Notes: a model not told the origin generated them from the letters alone. Counted from the stretch's first letter, positions 16,870-31,604 are shown. The stretch is DNA of 64,000 nucleotides from Candidatus Mnemosynella biddleae (GCA_002011165.2 MTMI02000007.1:1-64000), one strand, 5' to 3'. Made by a program: numbers and translations.

Positions 16870-17816
16870 TAGATTTTCCCTCTGAAGAGAGATCAAGAAG
16901 GATTGCAGAGAAATACGGGTACAATGAATTTGTAGTCAGGAGATTCCTCAATCTGTTTCCAGATGCAGAGAGGATGATAGAAGTCATGGAACATCCTCTT
17001 CCGAATTACATAAGGGTAAACACACTAAGAATTTCTGAGGAAGAACTTCTCTGGAGACTTCAAAAGAGGGGATTTGTACTCGAGGAAACTGACTTTAAAT
17101 GGTGCTACAGAGTTAAAGATGAACCATTCTCGATAAGTGCAACACCTGAGCATCTGTTGGGTTATTTCTACATTCAGGATGCCTCTTCCTGCGTTCCACC
17201 TCTCATTCTCTCTCCCTCCAAAAACGATATCGTTCTCGATGCTTGTGCATCACCGGGAGGAAAGACAACTCTTCTGGCTCAAATAATGGAAAATGAGGGA
17301 ACAATCGTCGCATTGGAGGTAAAGGAAGAGAGAATACTCCCACTGATTTACAACCTCAACAGATGTGGTGTGGAGAATACTCTGTGTTTTCACATGGATG
17401 CGATTGAGGTGTCTTCCCTAAATTTGACCTTTGATAAGATTCTTCTTGATGCCCCTTGTACAGGAGAGGGAATCATACCTAAAGATCCAACTCGAAAGGT
17501 CTCAAGAGGTAAAGAAGATATCATTTCATGCTCTTTGCTTCAGAAAAAGCTCATAGATAGTTGTGTCAAGGTTTTGAAGAGTGGAGGAATTTTGGTTTAC
17601 TCAACCTGTTCGCTCGCTCCCGAGGAAAACGAGCTCGTTGTTCAATATGCTCTTGAGAAGCACAGTTTGAGACTTGAGAAGATTGAGTATGGATTTCCTG
17701 CTCTCAAAAAAGCTGGGGAGATTGAGTTCTCTGACGAGTTAAAAAAGGCAAGAAGATTTTATCCTCATATTCATCAAACTCAGGGCTTTTTCGTTGCAAA
17801 GATGGTGAAACCATGA
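16854..17816 (+). CDS. RsmB/NOL1/NOP2/Sun family RNA m5C methyltransferase
   Basis: 320 aa. An N-terminal RNA-binding part has PNYIRVNTLRISEEEL. The SAM domain shows DACASPGGKTTLLAQIM. The two catalytic cysteines of this family are in LLDAPCTGEG and YSTCSLAPEENE. It methylates cytosine C5 in tRNA or rRNA; the target site cannot be read from sequence. It overlaps the reductase gene upstream by 16 bp and the PUA protein downstream by 4 bp. The coupled PUA protein could help bind the RNA substrate (inference). Confidence 0.92.
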   Translation: METKVIDFPSEERSRRIAEKYGYNEFVVRRFLNLFPDAERMIEVMEHPLPNYIRVNTLRISEEELLWRLQKRGFVLEETDFKWCYRVKDEPFSISATPEHLLGYFYIQDASSCVPPLILSPSKNDIVLDACASPGGKTTLLAQIMENEGTIVALEVKEERILPLIYNLNRCGVENTLCFHMDAIEVSSLNLTFDKILLDAPCTGEGIIPKDPTRKVSRGKEDIISCSLLQKKLIDSCVKVLKSGGILVYSTCSLAPEENELVVQYALEKHSLRLEKIEYGFPALKKAGEIEFSDELKKARRFYPHIHQTQGFFVAKMVKP

Positions 17817-18313
17817 GAACTCCAGAGAAAAAAGAGATGAAGGTGATAATCGCAGGTCTCAGATATTGGGGTGGTTTGCAGATTCTGAAAGGCCGAAGTA
17901 TACTTCTCAGAGAAAGAGAAGTTCTTCTGATTCCTTCAAGGCTCACAGATACTGCACTTTCGTTGAAACCATATTTCTGCGGAGTAAAGATCGGAGATCT
18001 GAGCTCGAGGAGATTTCACATCTCTCTTGAGGGAGCCTATCTGATCTCGAAGTTTTCTAACAGGAAAAAAGTCTTTGTAAATGAAAAAGCAGAAATGCTC
18101 GTGCTCTATGGCAGAGATGTTTTTGGAACTTCTGTGATTGATTCAACAAAGGACATCAGAGAAAACGATGAGGTGATGATATGTAACTCTCTTGGAGAAG
18201 CAATTGCAATAGGGAGAGCTAGAGTCTCTTGGGATAGAATTAAAGAGGATAGAGTAGTTGTCACTAATCTGAGAGACAGGGGATGGTATACCAGAGAGTG
18301 CGGAACGAGATGA
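17813..18313 (+). CDS. PUA-domain RNA-binding protein
   Basis: 166 aa. The C-terminal half is a PUA domain: RKKVFVNEKAEMLVLYGRDVFG, split here as RKKVFVNEKAEMLVLYG near residue 85, then ENDEVMICNSLGEAIAIGRAR. The N-terminal half resembles NIP7-type preceding domains (RYWGGLQILKGRSILLRERE). Such proteins bind structured RNA in ribosome assembly or tRNA modification. The ATG overlaps the stop of the m5C methyltransferase gene, so the two are probably partners. Exact family membership is uncertain. Confidence 0.75.
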   Translation: MRTPEKKEMKVIIAGLRYWGGLQILKGRSILLREREVLLIPSRLTDTALSLKPYFCGVKIGDLSSRRFHISLEGAYLISKFSNRKKVFVNEKAEMLVLYGRDVFGTSVIDSTKDIRENDEVMICNSLGEAIAIGRARVSWDRIKEDRVVVTNLRDRGWYTRECGTR

Positions 18314-18499
18314 GAGTTCTCATTGCCTCTGTGGAAAGTTTAATAATGGTGGAGAACCAAAAAACAACGGGTTGCAGGAAGAGAAAATTTTAAATTCAAT
18401 GGATATATTGAGGAGATATTGCTTTAAGGTATGGTGTCCCTTTGAAAAGAGATGAAATTACTTCAAGAATCATGAGGTTCGTAGGCAATCTCTTAGGTT
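18314..18499 (+). other. Spacer before tRNA-Lys with no supported gene
   Basis: No convincing gene. An ATG overlapping the previous stop (18310) opens only 28 codons. Further on, a frame near 18418-18490 reads GVPLKRDEITSRIMRFVG, which looks protein-like but has no proper start and runs into the tRNA, so a gene remnant is possible. An AT-rich TTTTAAATT at 18388-18396 could be a TATA box for the tRNA-Lys/rpo unit. Confidence 0.4.
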
Positions 18500-18587
18500 G
18501 GGCTCGTAGCTCAGTCAGGCAGAGCACCTGGCTTTTAACCTCGGGGAAGAAACCAGGTGGTCAAGGGTTCAAATCCCTTCGAGCCCG
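18500..18587 (+). tRNA. tRNA-Lys (TTT) with a 14-nt intron
   Basis: Acceptor GGGCTCG (18500-18506) pairs with CGAGCCC (18580-18586), discriminator G. Anticodon stem CCTGG pairs with CCAGG; anticodon TTT at 18534-18536. The extra sequence ACCTCGGGGAAGAA (18538-18551) after base 37 is an intron; a short repeat at the junctions makes its exact ends ambiguous by a few bases without changing the spliced product. The spliced tRNA is 74 nt. The gene directly precedes rpoH. Confidence 0.93.
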
Positions 18588-18623
18588 TAATTTTTCCTCA
18601 TTTTCTTTTGAGGTGATGAAGAG

Positions 18624-18860
18624 ATGAAAAAATTTAAATTAATGGAACACGAACTCGTGCCCCTGCATATCGTGTTGAGCGAAGAGGAGAAAGAGGAAGT
18701 GTTGAAAAGATTTGGAGTCAGAGAGCATCAACTTCCAAAGATAAAGGTAACTGATCCTGTGATAAAGGAGATCGGAGCCAAAAAAGGCGATGTTGTGATG
18801 ATAATAAGGAAAAGTCCAACTGCAGGAGAGTCTGTGACTTATAGATATGTTATTGAATGA
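18624..18860 (+). CDS. rpoH: RNA polymerase subunit H
   Basis: 78 aa, the normal size of archaeal RpoH (the RPB5 C-terminal domain). Marks: EHELVPLHIVLSEEE, LKRFGVREHQLPKI, DPVIKEIGAKKGDVVMIIRKS and a final YRYVI. It binds the A' subunit near the jaw of RNA polymerase. GGTGATGAAGAG supplies the ribosome site. It opens the long rpo-ribosomal unit, and its stop is followed 11 nt later by the rpoB2 start. Confidence 0.97.
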   Translation: MKKFKLMEHELVPLHIVLSEEEKEEVLKRFGVREHQLPKIKVTDPVIKEIGAKKGDVVMIIRKSPTAGESVTYRYVIE

Positions 18861-18871
18861 GGTGGTTAATC

Positions 18872-20377
18872 GTGCTTGATAGGAGAGCTCTCTCAAAAGC
18901 TTATTTTACCAAGGAAAAGATAGCACAGCATCATATCGAATCTTTTAACGAATTCCTTGAGAGAGGTCTTCAGAAGGTCATAGATGAACAGAAAAGAATC
19001 GAAACTGACATTCCCGATACCTATGTAGAACTTGGGAAAATTTACGTTGGAAATCCGACGGTTGTTGAAGCAGATGGACTGGAAGCTCCGATATATCCAA
19101 ATGAGGCAAGATTGAGAAATCTCACTTATAAGTCCTTCCTTTATCTGGAGATGGCGATAATTCAGAATGACGAGGAAATTGACAGAAAAGTTGCCAACAT
19201 AGGTCAGCTTCCCATAATGGTGAAGAGCAAAAAGTGCAATCTTTACGGTCTGAGCGATGAGGAGCTGATTGAAAAAGGCGAGGATCCGACAGATCCGGGA
19301 GGATATTTCATAATAAATGGGTCTGAAAGAGTTCTCATGACTCTTGAGGATCTCGCTCCCAACAAGATCTTCGTGGAATATGAGGAAAGATACGGAGATA
19401 AAATAGAGGTTGCTAAGGTCTTCTCTCAGAGAAGAGGGTATAGAGCTCTTGTTGTTGTTGAGAGGAACAAAAACTCAATCTTGGAGGTCTCGTTCCCGTC
19501 TGTGAACAAAGTGAATTATGTCACTCTTGTTAGAGCTCTCGGACTTGAGTATGATCAGGAGATTGTCGAGAGCGTATCAGATGATCCTGAGATTGTGAAG
19601 TTTATGTTGGAAAATCTTGAAGAAGCTGAGGTTGAGACTACTGAAGAGGCGATAGATGAAATAGGGAAGAAAGTTGCAGCGGGGCAGGCGAAGGAGTACA
19701 GAAGGAAAAGAGCTCTTTATGTTCTTGATAAATATCTTCTTCCTCATCTCGGGGACGAAGAAGAGGATAGACTCGCGAAAGCTCACTTCCTTGGTAGAAT
19801 GGCAGAAGCTTGCTTTGAGCTTGCTCTTGGAAGAAGGGGAGAAGATGATAAAGATCATTACGCTAACAAGAGACTCAAACTTGCAGGAGATCTTATGGAA
19901 GATCTATTCAGAGTTGCATTTTCCAGGTTGGCAAGAGACATAAAGTATCAGCTCGAGAGAGCTAGCATGAGACACAGGGAGCTAAATATAAATACTGCAA
20001 TTCGTTCAGATGTTCTCACAGAGAGAATAATTCATCCCCTCGCCACTGGAAATTGGGTAGGAGGAAGAACTGGAGTCTCTCAGCTTCTCGATACAACTGA
20101 TTACGTCTCCACTCTCTCACATCTCAGGAGAGTTATCTCTCCGCTCTCGAGATCTCAACCACATTTCGAGGCTAGAGATCTTCATGCAACTCAGTGGGGA
20201 AGAATCTGTCCTTCTGAGACCCCAGAAGGTCCAAATTGCGGTCTCGTGAAGAATCTTGCTCAAATGGTAGAGCTATCAATAGGTCTCGAGGAAAATGAAG
20301 TTGAGAATATAAGAAGAGAGCTTTTGAATCTTGGAATGAATCCTATAAGGGGTGGTGCAATTGGATGGAAGCTCTAG
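18872..20377 (+). CDS. rpoB2: RNA polymerase subunit B'' (N-terminal half of B)
   Basis: 501 aa from the chosen GTG. It is the upstream half of the second-largest RNA polymerase subunit: [34 protein letters not shown], and near the end [20 protein letters not shown] with [12 protein letters not shown]. The GTG at 18872 is chosen because GAGGTGG sits 6 nt upstream and homologues begin with LDRR. An in-frame ATG at 18857 lies in the rpoH stop. The 3' end overlaps rpoB1 by about 17 bp in another frame, the point where B is split in methanogens, Archaeoglobales and halophiles. Confidence 0.96.
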   Translation: MLDRRALSKAYFTKEKIAQHHIESFNEFLERGLQKVIDEQKRIETDIPDTYVELGKIYVGNPTVVEADGLEAPIYPNEARLRNLTYKSFLYLEMAIIQNDEEIDRKVANIGQLPIMVKSKKCNLYGLSDEELIEKGEDPTDPGGYFIINGSERVLMTLEDLAPNKIFVEYEERYGDKIEVAKVFSQRRGYRALVVVERNKNSILEVSFPSVNKVNYVTLVRALGLEYDQEIVESVSDDPEIVKFMLENLEEAEVETTEEAIDEIGKKVAAGQAKEYRRKRALYVLDKYLLPHLGDEEEDRLAKAHFLGRMAEACFELALGRRGEDDKDHYANKRLKLAGDLMEDLFRVAFSRLARDIKYQLERASMRHRELNINTAIRSDVLTERIIHPLATGNWVGGRTGVSQLLDTTDYVSTLSHLRRVISPLSRSQPHFEARDLHATQWGRICPSETPEGPNCGLVKNLAQMVELSIGLEENEVENIRRELLNLGMNPIRGGAIGWKL

Positions 20378-22187
20378 AAGAGCAAGAGTTTTCATAGATG
20401 GTGCTCTCGTTGGTTATCATCCCGATCCTGAGTACCTCGTCAGAGAACTCAAAAGAATGAGAAGAGAAGGAAAATTGCCAAATCAGGTGAACATTGCTTA
20501 TCACGAGCACAGGAATGAGGTGGTGATAAATACCGACAGGGGAAGAGCCAGAAGACCTCTGATAGTTGTGGAGAAAGGAAAACCTCTCTTAACCGAGGAG
20601 CACATCGAAAAGGTGAGAAGAGGTGAGTGGAAGTTTGAAGATCTTGTTAAAAGAGGTATCATTGAATATCTTGATGCGGAAGAGGAAGAGGATGCCTATA
20701 TTGCTGTTAGCGAGGATGAGCTTACGGAGGAGCACACACATCTTGAGATGGATCCCTCTCTTATTCTCGGGGTCTCTGCGGGTTTGATTCCATATCCCGA
20801 GCATAATGCATCTCCGAGGAATACCATGGGTGCGGGAATGATGAAACAGTCTCTTGGACTTCCCTCCGCGAATTTCAAGATGAGAGCTGATACGAGAGCT
20901 CATTTACTTCACTACCCCCAGAAACCGATAGTTAGAACTCAAACTGCAGAGACAATAAATTTCGACTCCCGTCCCGCAGGTCAGAATTTTATTGTGGCAA
21001 TTCTCTCTTATGAAGGGTACAACATAGAAGATGCTTTGATAATGAATAAATCCTCTATTGAGAGAGGTCTTGCGAGGAGTCACTTTTTCAGAATCTATGA
21101 GGCGGAAGAGAGAAGATATCCTGGAGGAGAGTACGATTCTATAGAGATTCCGAGTCCCGATATTTTCGGTGCGAGATCGGAGGAAGCCTACGCTCATCTT
21201 GATGAGGATGGAATTGTCTCACCCGAAGTGAAGGTTGGACCAAATGATGTTCTTGTTGCAAAAACGAGTCCTCCAAGATTCTTAGAAGAACCAACTGAAT
21301 TTGGATTGGCACCTCCGCAGAGAAGGGAGAGTTCTCTGACGGTGAGATCGAATGAAAAAGGAATAGTTGATACTGTAATCATTACAAGGAGCGAGAATGA
21401 CTCTACTCTCGTGAAGGTGAGAGTTAGAGATGAGAAGATTCCGGAGCTCGGTGATAAATTTGCCTCTCGTCATGGTCAGAAAGGAGTTCTCGGACTCATA
21501 GTCTCTCAGGAGGACATGCCATTTACAGCAAGTGGAATTGTCCCGGATCTCATAATTAACCCACATGCGATCCCTTCGAGAATGACCGTCGGTCATGTTC
21601 TCGAAATGATCGGAGGTAAAGTTGGATCTCTTGATGGCAGGTTTATAGATGGAACCGCCTTTTCAGGTGAGAATGAGGAGTCTCTGAGAGAAGCTCTGAG
21701 GAAATACGGGTTCTCGCACACCGGAAGAGAGGTCATGTATAATGGAGTGACTGGAGAGAGATTCGAGGCTGATATCTTCATCGGTGTAATTCTCTATCAG
21801 AAACTTTACCATCTCGTATCTTCAAAGCTTCATGCGAGATCTCGAGGCCCTGTTCAGGTTCTCACGAGACAGCCCACTGAAGGAAGGGCCAGAGAAGGAG
21901 GTCTTAGATTCGGGGAGATGGAAAGAGATGTCCTCATAGGACATGGTGCAGCTCTTGCTCTGAAAGAAAGACTTCTAGATGAGTCGGACAAAGTTATAGA
22001 GCTAGTCTGCAACAAATGCGGAATGATTGCAACTTATGACAGGAGAAGGGATTATGCATACTGTCCGAATTGTGGATCAGAAACTGAAATCTATAAAGTG
22101 GAAATGAGTTACGCTTTTAAACTCCTCCTCGATGAGATGAAAGCAATGGGTATTGCTCCGAGATTGAGACTCGGAGATGCGGTGTGA
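20361..22187 (+). CDS. rpoB1: RNA polymerase subunit B' (C-terminal half of B)
   Basis: 608 aa from TTG 20361. It carries the catalytic-side half of [71 protein letters not shown], and [21 protein letters not shown]-terminal zinc site has [11 protein letters not shown] and [18 protein letters not shown] at 20348-20356 is 4-5 nt before the TTG, mirroring the site of rpoB2. An earlier GTG (20352) overlaps that site, so TTG is preferred, with moderate certainty. The protein end is followed 12 nt later by the rpoA1 start with its own GAGGTGGT. Confidence 0.95.
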   Translation: MDGSSRRARVFIDGALVGYHPDPEYLVRELKRMRREGKLPNQVNIAYHEHRNEVVINTDRGRARRPLIVVEKGKPLLTEEHIEKVRRGEWKFEDLVKRGIIEYLDAEEEEDAYIAVSEDELTEEHTHLEMDPSLILGVSAGLIPYPEHNASPRNTMGAGMMKQSLGLPSANFKMRADTRAHLLHYPQKPIVRTQTAETINFDSRPAGQNFIVAILSYEGYNIEDALIMNKSSIERGLARSHFFRIYEAEERRYPGGEYDSIEIPSPDIFGARSEEAYAHLDEDGIVSPEVKVGPNDVLVAKTSPPRFLEEPTEFGLAPPQRRESSLTVRSNEKGIVDTVIITRSENDSTLVKVRVRDEKIPELGDKFASRHGQKGVLGLIVSQEDMPFTASGIVPDLIINPHAIPSRMTVGHVLEMIGGKVGSLDGRFIDGTAFSGENEESLREALRKYGFSHTGREVMYNGVTGERFEADIFIGVILYQKLYHLVSSKLHARSRGPVQVLTRQPTEGRAREGGLRFGEMERDVLIGHGAALALKERLLDESDKVIELVCNKCGMIATYDRRRDYAYCPNCGSETEIYKVEMSYAFKLLLDEMKAMGIAPRLRLGDAV

Positions 22188-22199
22188 GGTGGTTTTAAA

Positions 22200-26284
<4,085 letters not shown>

Positions 26285-26292
<8 letters not shown>

Positions 26293-26716
26293 GCTAAGGA
26301 TAACAGCCGAGGAGATGAGATACATAAGTCTTTTCGAAACTCTTACGGGAGTAACACCAAAGGATTGCTTTGTAGATGAGGAGAACGGAAGGCTAATCTA
26401 TGTGGTGAGAAAGGGAATGGCAGGGCTTGCGATAGGAAGAGGAGGATCTACTGTGGAGCGAGTGAGGAAAGCTACGGGCATGAACGTTGAGATAGTGGAG
26501 CATTCTGATAATATGGGGGAGTTCATCCAGAATCTCTTCATGCCCGTGAAGCTAAAGAAAATAAGGGATGTAAAGAGAGGGAGCAAACGAATTATTTATG
26601 TAGAGGTATCCCCAACAGATAAGGGAATCGCAATAGGTAAGAATGGTCGAAACATTCAAAAGGTGAAACACATATTGAGAAGACACTATCCCGTTGATGA
26701 TGTTGTAGTGGTGTGA
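26285..26716 (+). CDS. nusA: NusA-like KH-domain transcription factor
   Basis: 143 aa, the short archaeal NusA with two KH domains and no S1 or N-terminal polymerase-binding domain. KH1 shows GMAGLAIGRGGSTVERVRKA and KH2 shows DKGIAIGKNGRNIQKVKHIL. It binds RNA and is thought to act in transcription termination or antitermination. The GTG start (26285) has GAGGTG 7 nt upstream and overlaps the L30e stop. Confidence 0.95.
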
Positions 26717-26726
26717 GGGATGAAAT

Positions 26727-27155
26727 ATGGCGAGAGGATTGTTTGCAGCTAGAAAGTTGATGAAGGATAGAAAGAAGTTTAGATGGAGTGACAGAGATTA
26801 CAGTAGAAGAGTTCTCGGATTGAATGTTAAGGCTGATCCTATCGAAGGAGCACCTCAGGCCAGAGGAATCGTTCTTGAGAAGGTTGGAATAGAAGCTAGA
26901 CAGCCCAATTCAGCCATCAGAAAGTGTGTCAGAGTTCAGTTAATCAAAAATGGAAAGCAGGTAACTGCATTTTGTCCGGGAGATGGTGCTATAAACTTCA
27001 TAAATGAGCATGATGAGGTACTAATAGAGCGAATAGGCGGTAGAATGGGAAGATCTATGGGAGATATCCCCGGAGTTAGATTCAAAGTCATTGCTGTTAA
27101 CAATGTATCTCTTCAGGAGCTCGTTCTGGGCAGAAAGGAGAAACCAATGAGGTGA
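26727..27155 (+). CDS. rps12: Ribosomal protein S12 (uS12)
   Basis: 142 aa, the archaeal/eukaryotic S23 type. Marks: [20 protein letters not shown], the decoding-centre loop [20 protein letters not shown], and [19 protein letters not shown]. It helps monitor codon-anticodon pairing in the small subunit. It is first of the S12-S7-EF2-EF1A-S10 order. Confidence 0.97.
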   Translation: MARGLFAARKLMKDRKKFRWSDRDYSRRVLGLNVKADPIEGAPQARGIVLEKVGIEARQPNSAIRKCVRVQLIKNGKQVTAFCPGDGAINFINEHDEVLIERIGGRMGRSMGDIPGVRFKVIAVNNVSLQELVLGRKEKPMR

Positions 27156-27164
27156 GGTGATTTG

Positions 27165-27740
27165 GTGAGGTTAATCGCTTCTGAGAAGGTCTTCGGTAAA
27201 TGGGACGTCTCTGAGATTGAGGTTGAAGATTCTGCAATAAGAATGTTTCTTTCCTTAACTCCGAGATATGCTCTTCATTCTCATGGGAGACATGCGAAAC
27301 AGAAGTTTGCGAAGGTGAACACTTTCATCGTGGAGAGGCTCATTAATAAGATGATGAGAACCGAGCATAACACAGGGAAGAAGCATCAGGCGTATAACAT
27401 CGTGAAGGAGGCTTTTGAGATAATCCATAAAAGGACAAAGAAAAATCCATTGCAAGTTCTCGTTAAAGCGATTGAAAATGCAGGACCGAGAGAGGAAATT
27501 GTGAGATTGAAATACGGAGGAATTGCTGTTCCAAAAGCTGTTGACACTTCAACAGTTAGAAGAATCGATCAAGCTCTCATGAACATCGCTAAAGGTGCGA
27601 GACAGGCGTCTTTCAAGAGTAAGAAGTCCATAGAAGAGTCTCTCGCATCCGAGATTATAGCAGCTGCGAATAATGATGCAAAATGCTATTCCATAAGCAA
27701 GAAGGAAGAAGTGGAGAGAATAGCAAAGGCTGCAAGGTGA
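27165..27740 (+). CDS. rps7: Ribosomal protein S7 (uS7)
   Basis: 191 aa from the chosen GTG. Marks: RMFLSLTPRYALHSHGRHAK, NKMMRTEHNTGKKHQAYNIV, ENAGPREEIVRLKYGGI and ALMNIAKGARQASFKSKKSI. It nucleates assembly of the 30S head. GAGGTGA (27154-27160) is 4 nt before the GTG at 27165; the TTG just upstream (27162) is less well spaced. It ends 5 nt before the EF-2 start. Confidence 0.97.
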   Translation: MRLIASEKVFGKWDVSEIEVEDSAIRMFLSLTPRYALHSHGRHAKQKFAKVNTFIVERLINKMMRTEHNTGKKHQAYNIVKEAFEIIHKRTKKNPLQVLVKAIENAGPREEIVRLKYGGIAVPKAVDTSTVRRIDQALMNIAKGARQASFKSKKSIEESLASEIIAAANNDAKCYSISKKEEVERIAKAAR

Positions 27741-27745
27741 GGTAA

Positions 27746-29938
27746 ATGGGAAGAAGGAAAAAAATGGTTGAAAAGGTAAAAACACTGATGTACAAGCCCG
27801 AAAGGATAAGGAACATCGGAATAGTTGCTCATATTGATCATGGAAAGACAACACTCTCCGATAATCTCCTTGCAGGCGCGGGGATGATAAGCGAAGAACT
27901 TGCTGGCAAACAGCTTTTCCTGGATTTTTATGAGCTTGAGCAGATAAGAGGTATAACGATTAATGCTGCGAACGTTTCGATGGTTCACGAGTTCGAAGGC
28001 GAGGAATATCTAATAAACCTCATTGATACTCCCGGGCATGTGGATTTTGGAGGAGATGTAACAAGAGCGATGAGAGCTGTTGATGGGGCTATTGTCGTTG
28101 TTGATGCTGTTGAAGGTGTTATGCCTCAGACGGAAACAGTTCTCAGACAAGCTCTAAGAGAGAACGTTAAGCCCGTTCTCTTCATAAATAAGATTGACAG
28201 AATGATCAATGAGCTCAAAGTGGATAAGGAAGAGATGCAGAAGAGGTTAGCTAAGGTCATAGCGAGTGTGAACAATCTCATTAGAAGCATGAATAAAGAA
28301 AAGTATGAAGCTGGATGGAGAGTTGATCCCACAAATGGTTCTGTTGCTTTTGGCTCCGCTCTCTACAACTGGGCGATCAGTGTCCCTTGGATGCAGAAGA
28401 GTGGAATAGGTTTCAATGAGGTTTATAACTACTGTCAGAAAAACAATATGAAGGAACTCGCTAAACTCTGTCCTCTCCATAAAGTTGTTTTGAATATGGT
28501 TGTTAAGCATCTTCCGAATCCGATTGAAGCTCAGAGAGATAGACTAAAGGTAATCTGGAAGGGAGATTTCGAGAGTGATGTTGCGAAAAGCATGATGAGT
28601 TGTGATCCAGAAGGTCCCGTTGCTTTCATGATCACCGATATAGATGTGGATCCTCACGCAGGAGAAGTTGCAACAGGAAGGCTGTTTTCCGGGACACTCA
28701 GAAGAGGAATGGAACTCTACATCTTGGGAACAAACAAAGTAAATAGAGTTCAGCAAGTTGGAGTCTACATGGGTCCTGAGAGAATAGAAGTCGAGGAGAT
28801 TCCTGCTGGTAACATTGCCGCTGTTGTTGGTCTTAGAGATGCTATAGTCGGAACAACTGCAACAACTGAGCCGGAGATGACACCGTTTGAGGAGATCAGA
28901 CATACAAGTGAACCTGTCGTGACGATTGCAGTGGAGGCAGAGAATACAAAAGATCTTCCAAGACTTATAGAGGTTTTGAGGCAGATTTCTAAGGAAGATC
29001 CAACCGTGAAAGTGGAAATAAATGAAGAAACGGGAGAACATCTGATCTCAGGTATGGGTGAACTTCATCTTGAGATCATCACTCATAAGATCAGAGTGGA
29101 TAAAGGAATTCCGATCACAACTTCACCTCCAATTGTGGTTTACAGGGAAACGGTGATGGGTCAGGCTGGTCCAGTTGAAGGAAAATCTCCAAACAGACAC
29201 AACAGATTTTACATTACAGTGGAGCCTCTTGAAAATAAGGTAGTCGAACTCATAAGAAGCGGTGAAATATCAATGAAAACTCCAGAGGGTGAGAGGAGAA
29301 GAATACTTGAAGAGGCTGGAATGGATAAAGAAGAGGCAAGAAACGTTGTTGACCTTTATGAGGGGAACGCCTTTTTGAATATGACGAAGGGTATTCAACA
29401 TCTTCAGGAGGCCATGGAGCTCATACTTGAAGGATTTCATGAAGCAGTCAGAGGAGGGCCTTTAGCACGAGAACCAGTCATCGGAATGAAAGTGAAGCTT
29501 GTGGATGTGAAACTTCACGAAGATGCGGTTCATAGAGGACCAGCTCAAGTGATTCCAGCGGTCAGATCTGCAATATTTGCAGCGATGCTAAGTGATAAAC
29601 CAACGATACTTGAACCTCTTCAGAAGCTCTTTATAACTGTGCCTCAGCAGTATCTCGGAGCTGTGACAAGAGAGATACAATCCAGAAGAGGTCAAATACT
29701 TGAGATGGAGCAGGAGGGAGAAATGATCACAGTTAAAGCTCTTGCACCAGTAGCTGAGATGTTTGGATTTGCGGGAGACATAAGATCTGCTACTGAAGGA
29801 AGAGCTCTCTGGGCAACCGAACACGGAGGGTTTGCTCCAGTTCCTCAGAATATGCAGGATGAGGTCGTCCTTAAGATCCGTGAGCGAAAAGGTTTAAAGC
29901 TCGAAATACCAAAAGCAAGTGATTATATGAGTCTATAA
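27746..29938 (+). CDS. fusA: Translation elongation factor EF-2
   Basis: 730 aa, full length. The GTPase shows G1 [10 protein letters not shown]3 [16 protein letters not shown] and G4 NKIDRM. The domain IV tip has [18 protein letters not shown], whose His is the residue converted to diphthamide in archaea and eukaryotes. The C-terminal [13 protein letters not shown] is typical. It drives GTP-dependent ribosome translocation. GGTGAGGTAA precedes the ATG. Confidence 0.98.
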   Translation: MGRRKKMVEKVKTLMYKPERIRNIGIVAHIDHGKTTLSDNLLAGAGMISEELAGKQLFLDFYELEQIRGITINAANVSMVHEFEGEEYLINLIDTPGHVDFGGDVTRAMRAVDGAIVVVDAVEGVMPQTETVLRQALRENVKPVLFINKIDRMINELKVDKEEMQKRLAKVIASVNNLIRSMNKEKYEAGWRVDPTNGSVAFGSALYNWAISVPWMQKSGIGFNEVYNYCQKNNMKELAKLCPLHKVVLNMVVKHLPNPIEAQRDRLKVIWKGDFESDVAKSMMSCDPEGPVAFMITDIDVDPHAGEVATGRLFSGTLRRGMELYILGTNKVNRVQQVGVYMGPERIEVEEIPAGNIAAVVGLRDAIVGTTATTEPEMTPFEEIRHTSEPVVTIAVEAENTKDLPRLIEVLRQISKEDPTVKVEINEETGEHLISGMGELHLEIITHKIRVDKGIPITTSPPIVVYRETVMGQAGPVEGKSPNRHNRFYITVEPLENKVVELIRSGEISMKTPEGERRRILEEAGMDKEEARNVVDLYEGNAFLNMTKGIQHLQEAMELILEGFHEAVRGGPLAREPVIGMKVKLVDVKLHEDAVHRGPAQVIPAVRSAIFAAMLSDKPTILEPLQKLFITVPQQYLGAVTREIQSRRGQILEMEQEGEMITVKALAPVAEMFGFAGDIRSATEGRALWATEHGGFAPVPQNMQDEVVLKIRERKGLKLEIPKASDYMSL

Positions 29939-29967
29939 ATAAATAAGTTAAATAAGGAGGAATGAAA

Positions 29968-31242
29968 ATGGCAGAGAGAAAGAAACCTCATATAAATCTG
30001 GCAGTTATCGGACATGTGGATCACGGAAAGAGCACATTGGTTGGAAGATTGCTTTATGAGACAGGAAATATTCCAGCGCACATTATAGAGCAGTATAGGA
30101 AGGAAGCGGAAGCGAAAGGTAAAGGAACCTTCGAATTTGCTTGGGTGATGGACAATCTGAAGGAGGAAAGAGAGAGAGGCCTCACTATAGACGTCTCCCA
30201 TCAGAAGTTCGAGACAGATAAGTACTATTTCACCATAGTGGACTGTCCTGGGCACAGAGACTTCGTTAAGAACATGATCACAGGAGCTTCTCAAGCTGAT
30301 GCAGCAATCCTCGTAGTTGCCGCTCCAGATGGAGTTATGGCCCAGACAAAAGAACACGTTTTCCTTGCGAGAACGCTTGGTATCAATCAACTCATTGTGG
30401 CGATAAACAAGATGGATGCTGCGAATTATGATGAAAAGAGATTTAATGAAGTGAAAGAGGACGTCTCCAAGCTTCTGCAGATGGTCGGATATAAGCCAGC
30501 AGAAATTCCGTTCATCCCGATTTCGGCTTACTATGGAGTTAACATAGTGAAACTCAGTGATGAGACTCCTTGGTATAAGGGACCGACAATTATGGAATCT
30601 CTCGATCTGCTTAAAGAGCCTGAGAAACCAGTTAATCTCCCACTCAGGATTCCGGTTCAGGACGTCTACTCCATCTCTGGAGTTGGAACTGTTCCAGTCG
30701 GAAGAGTTGAAACTGGAGTGCTGAAGAAGGGAGATAAAGTTGTTTTCGAACCTGCTGGAGTGAGTGGAGAAGTTAAGAGCATAGAAATGCATCATGAGGA
30801 GATTCCAGAGGCATATCCTGGAGATAACATAGGATTCAACGTCAGAGGTGTGAGCAAGAACGATTTGAGAAGAGGTGACGTCTGCGGTCATCTGGATACT
30901 CCTCCAACAGTTGCGGATGAGTTCATAGCTCAAATAGTTGTCCTCCAGCATCCAACTGCAATAACGGTTGGATACACTCCTGTTGTTCACTGCCACACCG
31001 CACAGGTTGCCTGCAGGTTCTTGGAGCTTCAGAAGAAACTTGATCCGAGAACCGGTCAGGTAAAGGAAGAGAATCCGCAGTTCCTGAAGACTGGAGACGC
31101 TGCTATTGTGAAGCTTAAGCCAACAAGACCTATGGTTATAGAAAAGGTCAGAGAAATCCCACAGCTCGGAAGATTTGCAATCAGAGATATGGGTCAGACA
31201 ATCGCAGCGGGAATGTGCATAGATATAAAGCCGAAGAAGTGA
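29968..31242 (+). CDS. tuf: Translation elongation factor EF-1 alpha
   Basis: 424 aa from ATG 29968. GTPase motifs: [35 protein letters not shown] and [13 protein letters not shown]. Beta-barrel marks include [20 protein letters not shown] and the C-terminal [17 protein letters not shown]. It delivers aminoacyl-tRNA to the ribosome. AAGGAGG (29954-29960) is 7 nt before this ATG; the ATG at 29962 is too close to the site. A long antisense ORF covers this gene but is a codon-bias shadow. Confidence 0.98.
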   Translation: MAERKKPHINLAVIGHVDHGKSTLVGRLLYETGNIPAHIIEQYRKEAEAKGKGTFEFAWVMDNLKEERERGLTIDVSHQKFETDKYYFTIVDCPGHRDFVKNMITGASQADAAILVVAAPDGVMAQTKEHVFLARTLGINQLIVAINKMDAANYDEKRFNEVKEDVSKLLQMVGYKPAEIPFIPISAYYGVNIVKLSDETPWYKGPTIMESLDLLKEPEKPVNLPLRIPVQDVYSISGVGTVPVGRVETGVLKKGDKVVFEPAGVSGEVKSIEMHHEEIPEAYPGDNIGFNVRGVSKNDLRRGDVCGHLDTPPTVADEFIAQIVVLQHPTAITVGYTPVVHCHTAQVACRFLELQKKLDPRTGQVKEENPQFLKTGDAAIVKLKPTRPMVIEKVREIPQLGRFAIRDMGQTIAAGMCIDIKPKK

Positions 31243-31285
31243 GGGGATAAACCCCCTTACCTCTATTTCATTTAAGGAGGTATTT
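31243..31285 (+). promoter_or_regulatory. Two hairpins in the EF-1A/S10 spacer, one hiding the S10 ribosome site
   Basis: GGGG (31243-31246) can pair with CCCC (31252-31255) right after the EF-1A stop. TACCTC (31258-31263) is a perfect complement of GAGGTA (31277-31282), which contains the rps10 ribosome binding site. Such a structure could dampen S10 translation until opened. Pairing is seen in sequence; function is inferred. Confidence 0.4.
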
Positions 31286-31287
31286 CT

Positions 31288-31599
31288 ATGGCTCAAAAGG
31301 CAAGAATCAGACTTTCGAGTGTTGATCCGAAAAAGTTAGATGAAATTTGCCAGCAGATAAAGCAAATTGCAGAAATGACAAAAGTCAAGATGTCTGGACC
31401 AGTACCACTTCCAACAGTGAAACTCAGAGTTCCGTGTAGAAAGAGTCCTGATGGAGAAGGAAGCGAAACGTGGGATCATTGGGAGATGAGAATTCATAAG
31501 AGGTTAATAGATATAGATGCGGATGAAAGAGCTCTTAGACAACTCATGAGAATTCAGGTTCCGAAAGATGTGAATATAGAGATAGTTCTTGAAAGTTGA
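31288..31599 (+). CDS. rps10: Ribosomal protein S10 (uS10)
   Basis: 103 aa, archaeal S20e/S10 type. Marks: [40 protein letters not shown] and [20 protein letters not shown]. It is the last gene of the rpo-str unit, 45 nt after EF-1A. AAGGAGGT is 6-7 nt before its ATG and can be masked by an upstream complementary run. Confidence 0.97.
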   Translation: MAQKARIRLSSVDPKKLDEICQQIKQIAEMTKVKMSGPVPLPTVKLRVPCRKSPDGEGSETWDHWEMRIHKRLIDIDADERALRQLMRIQVPKDVNIEIVLES

Positions 31600-31604
31600 A
31601 TTTC

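Noticed and set aside
29923-31296. 457-codon minus-strand ORF covering the whole EF-1A gene
   Set aside because: It is antisense to a certain EF-1A gene, with odd composition rich in Ser, Cys and His, no ribosome site and no recognisable domain. It results from codon bias.
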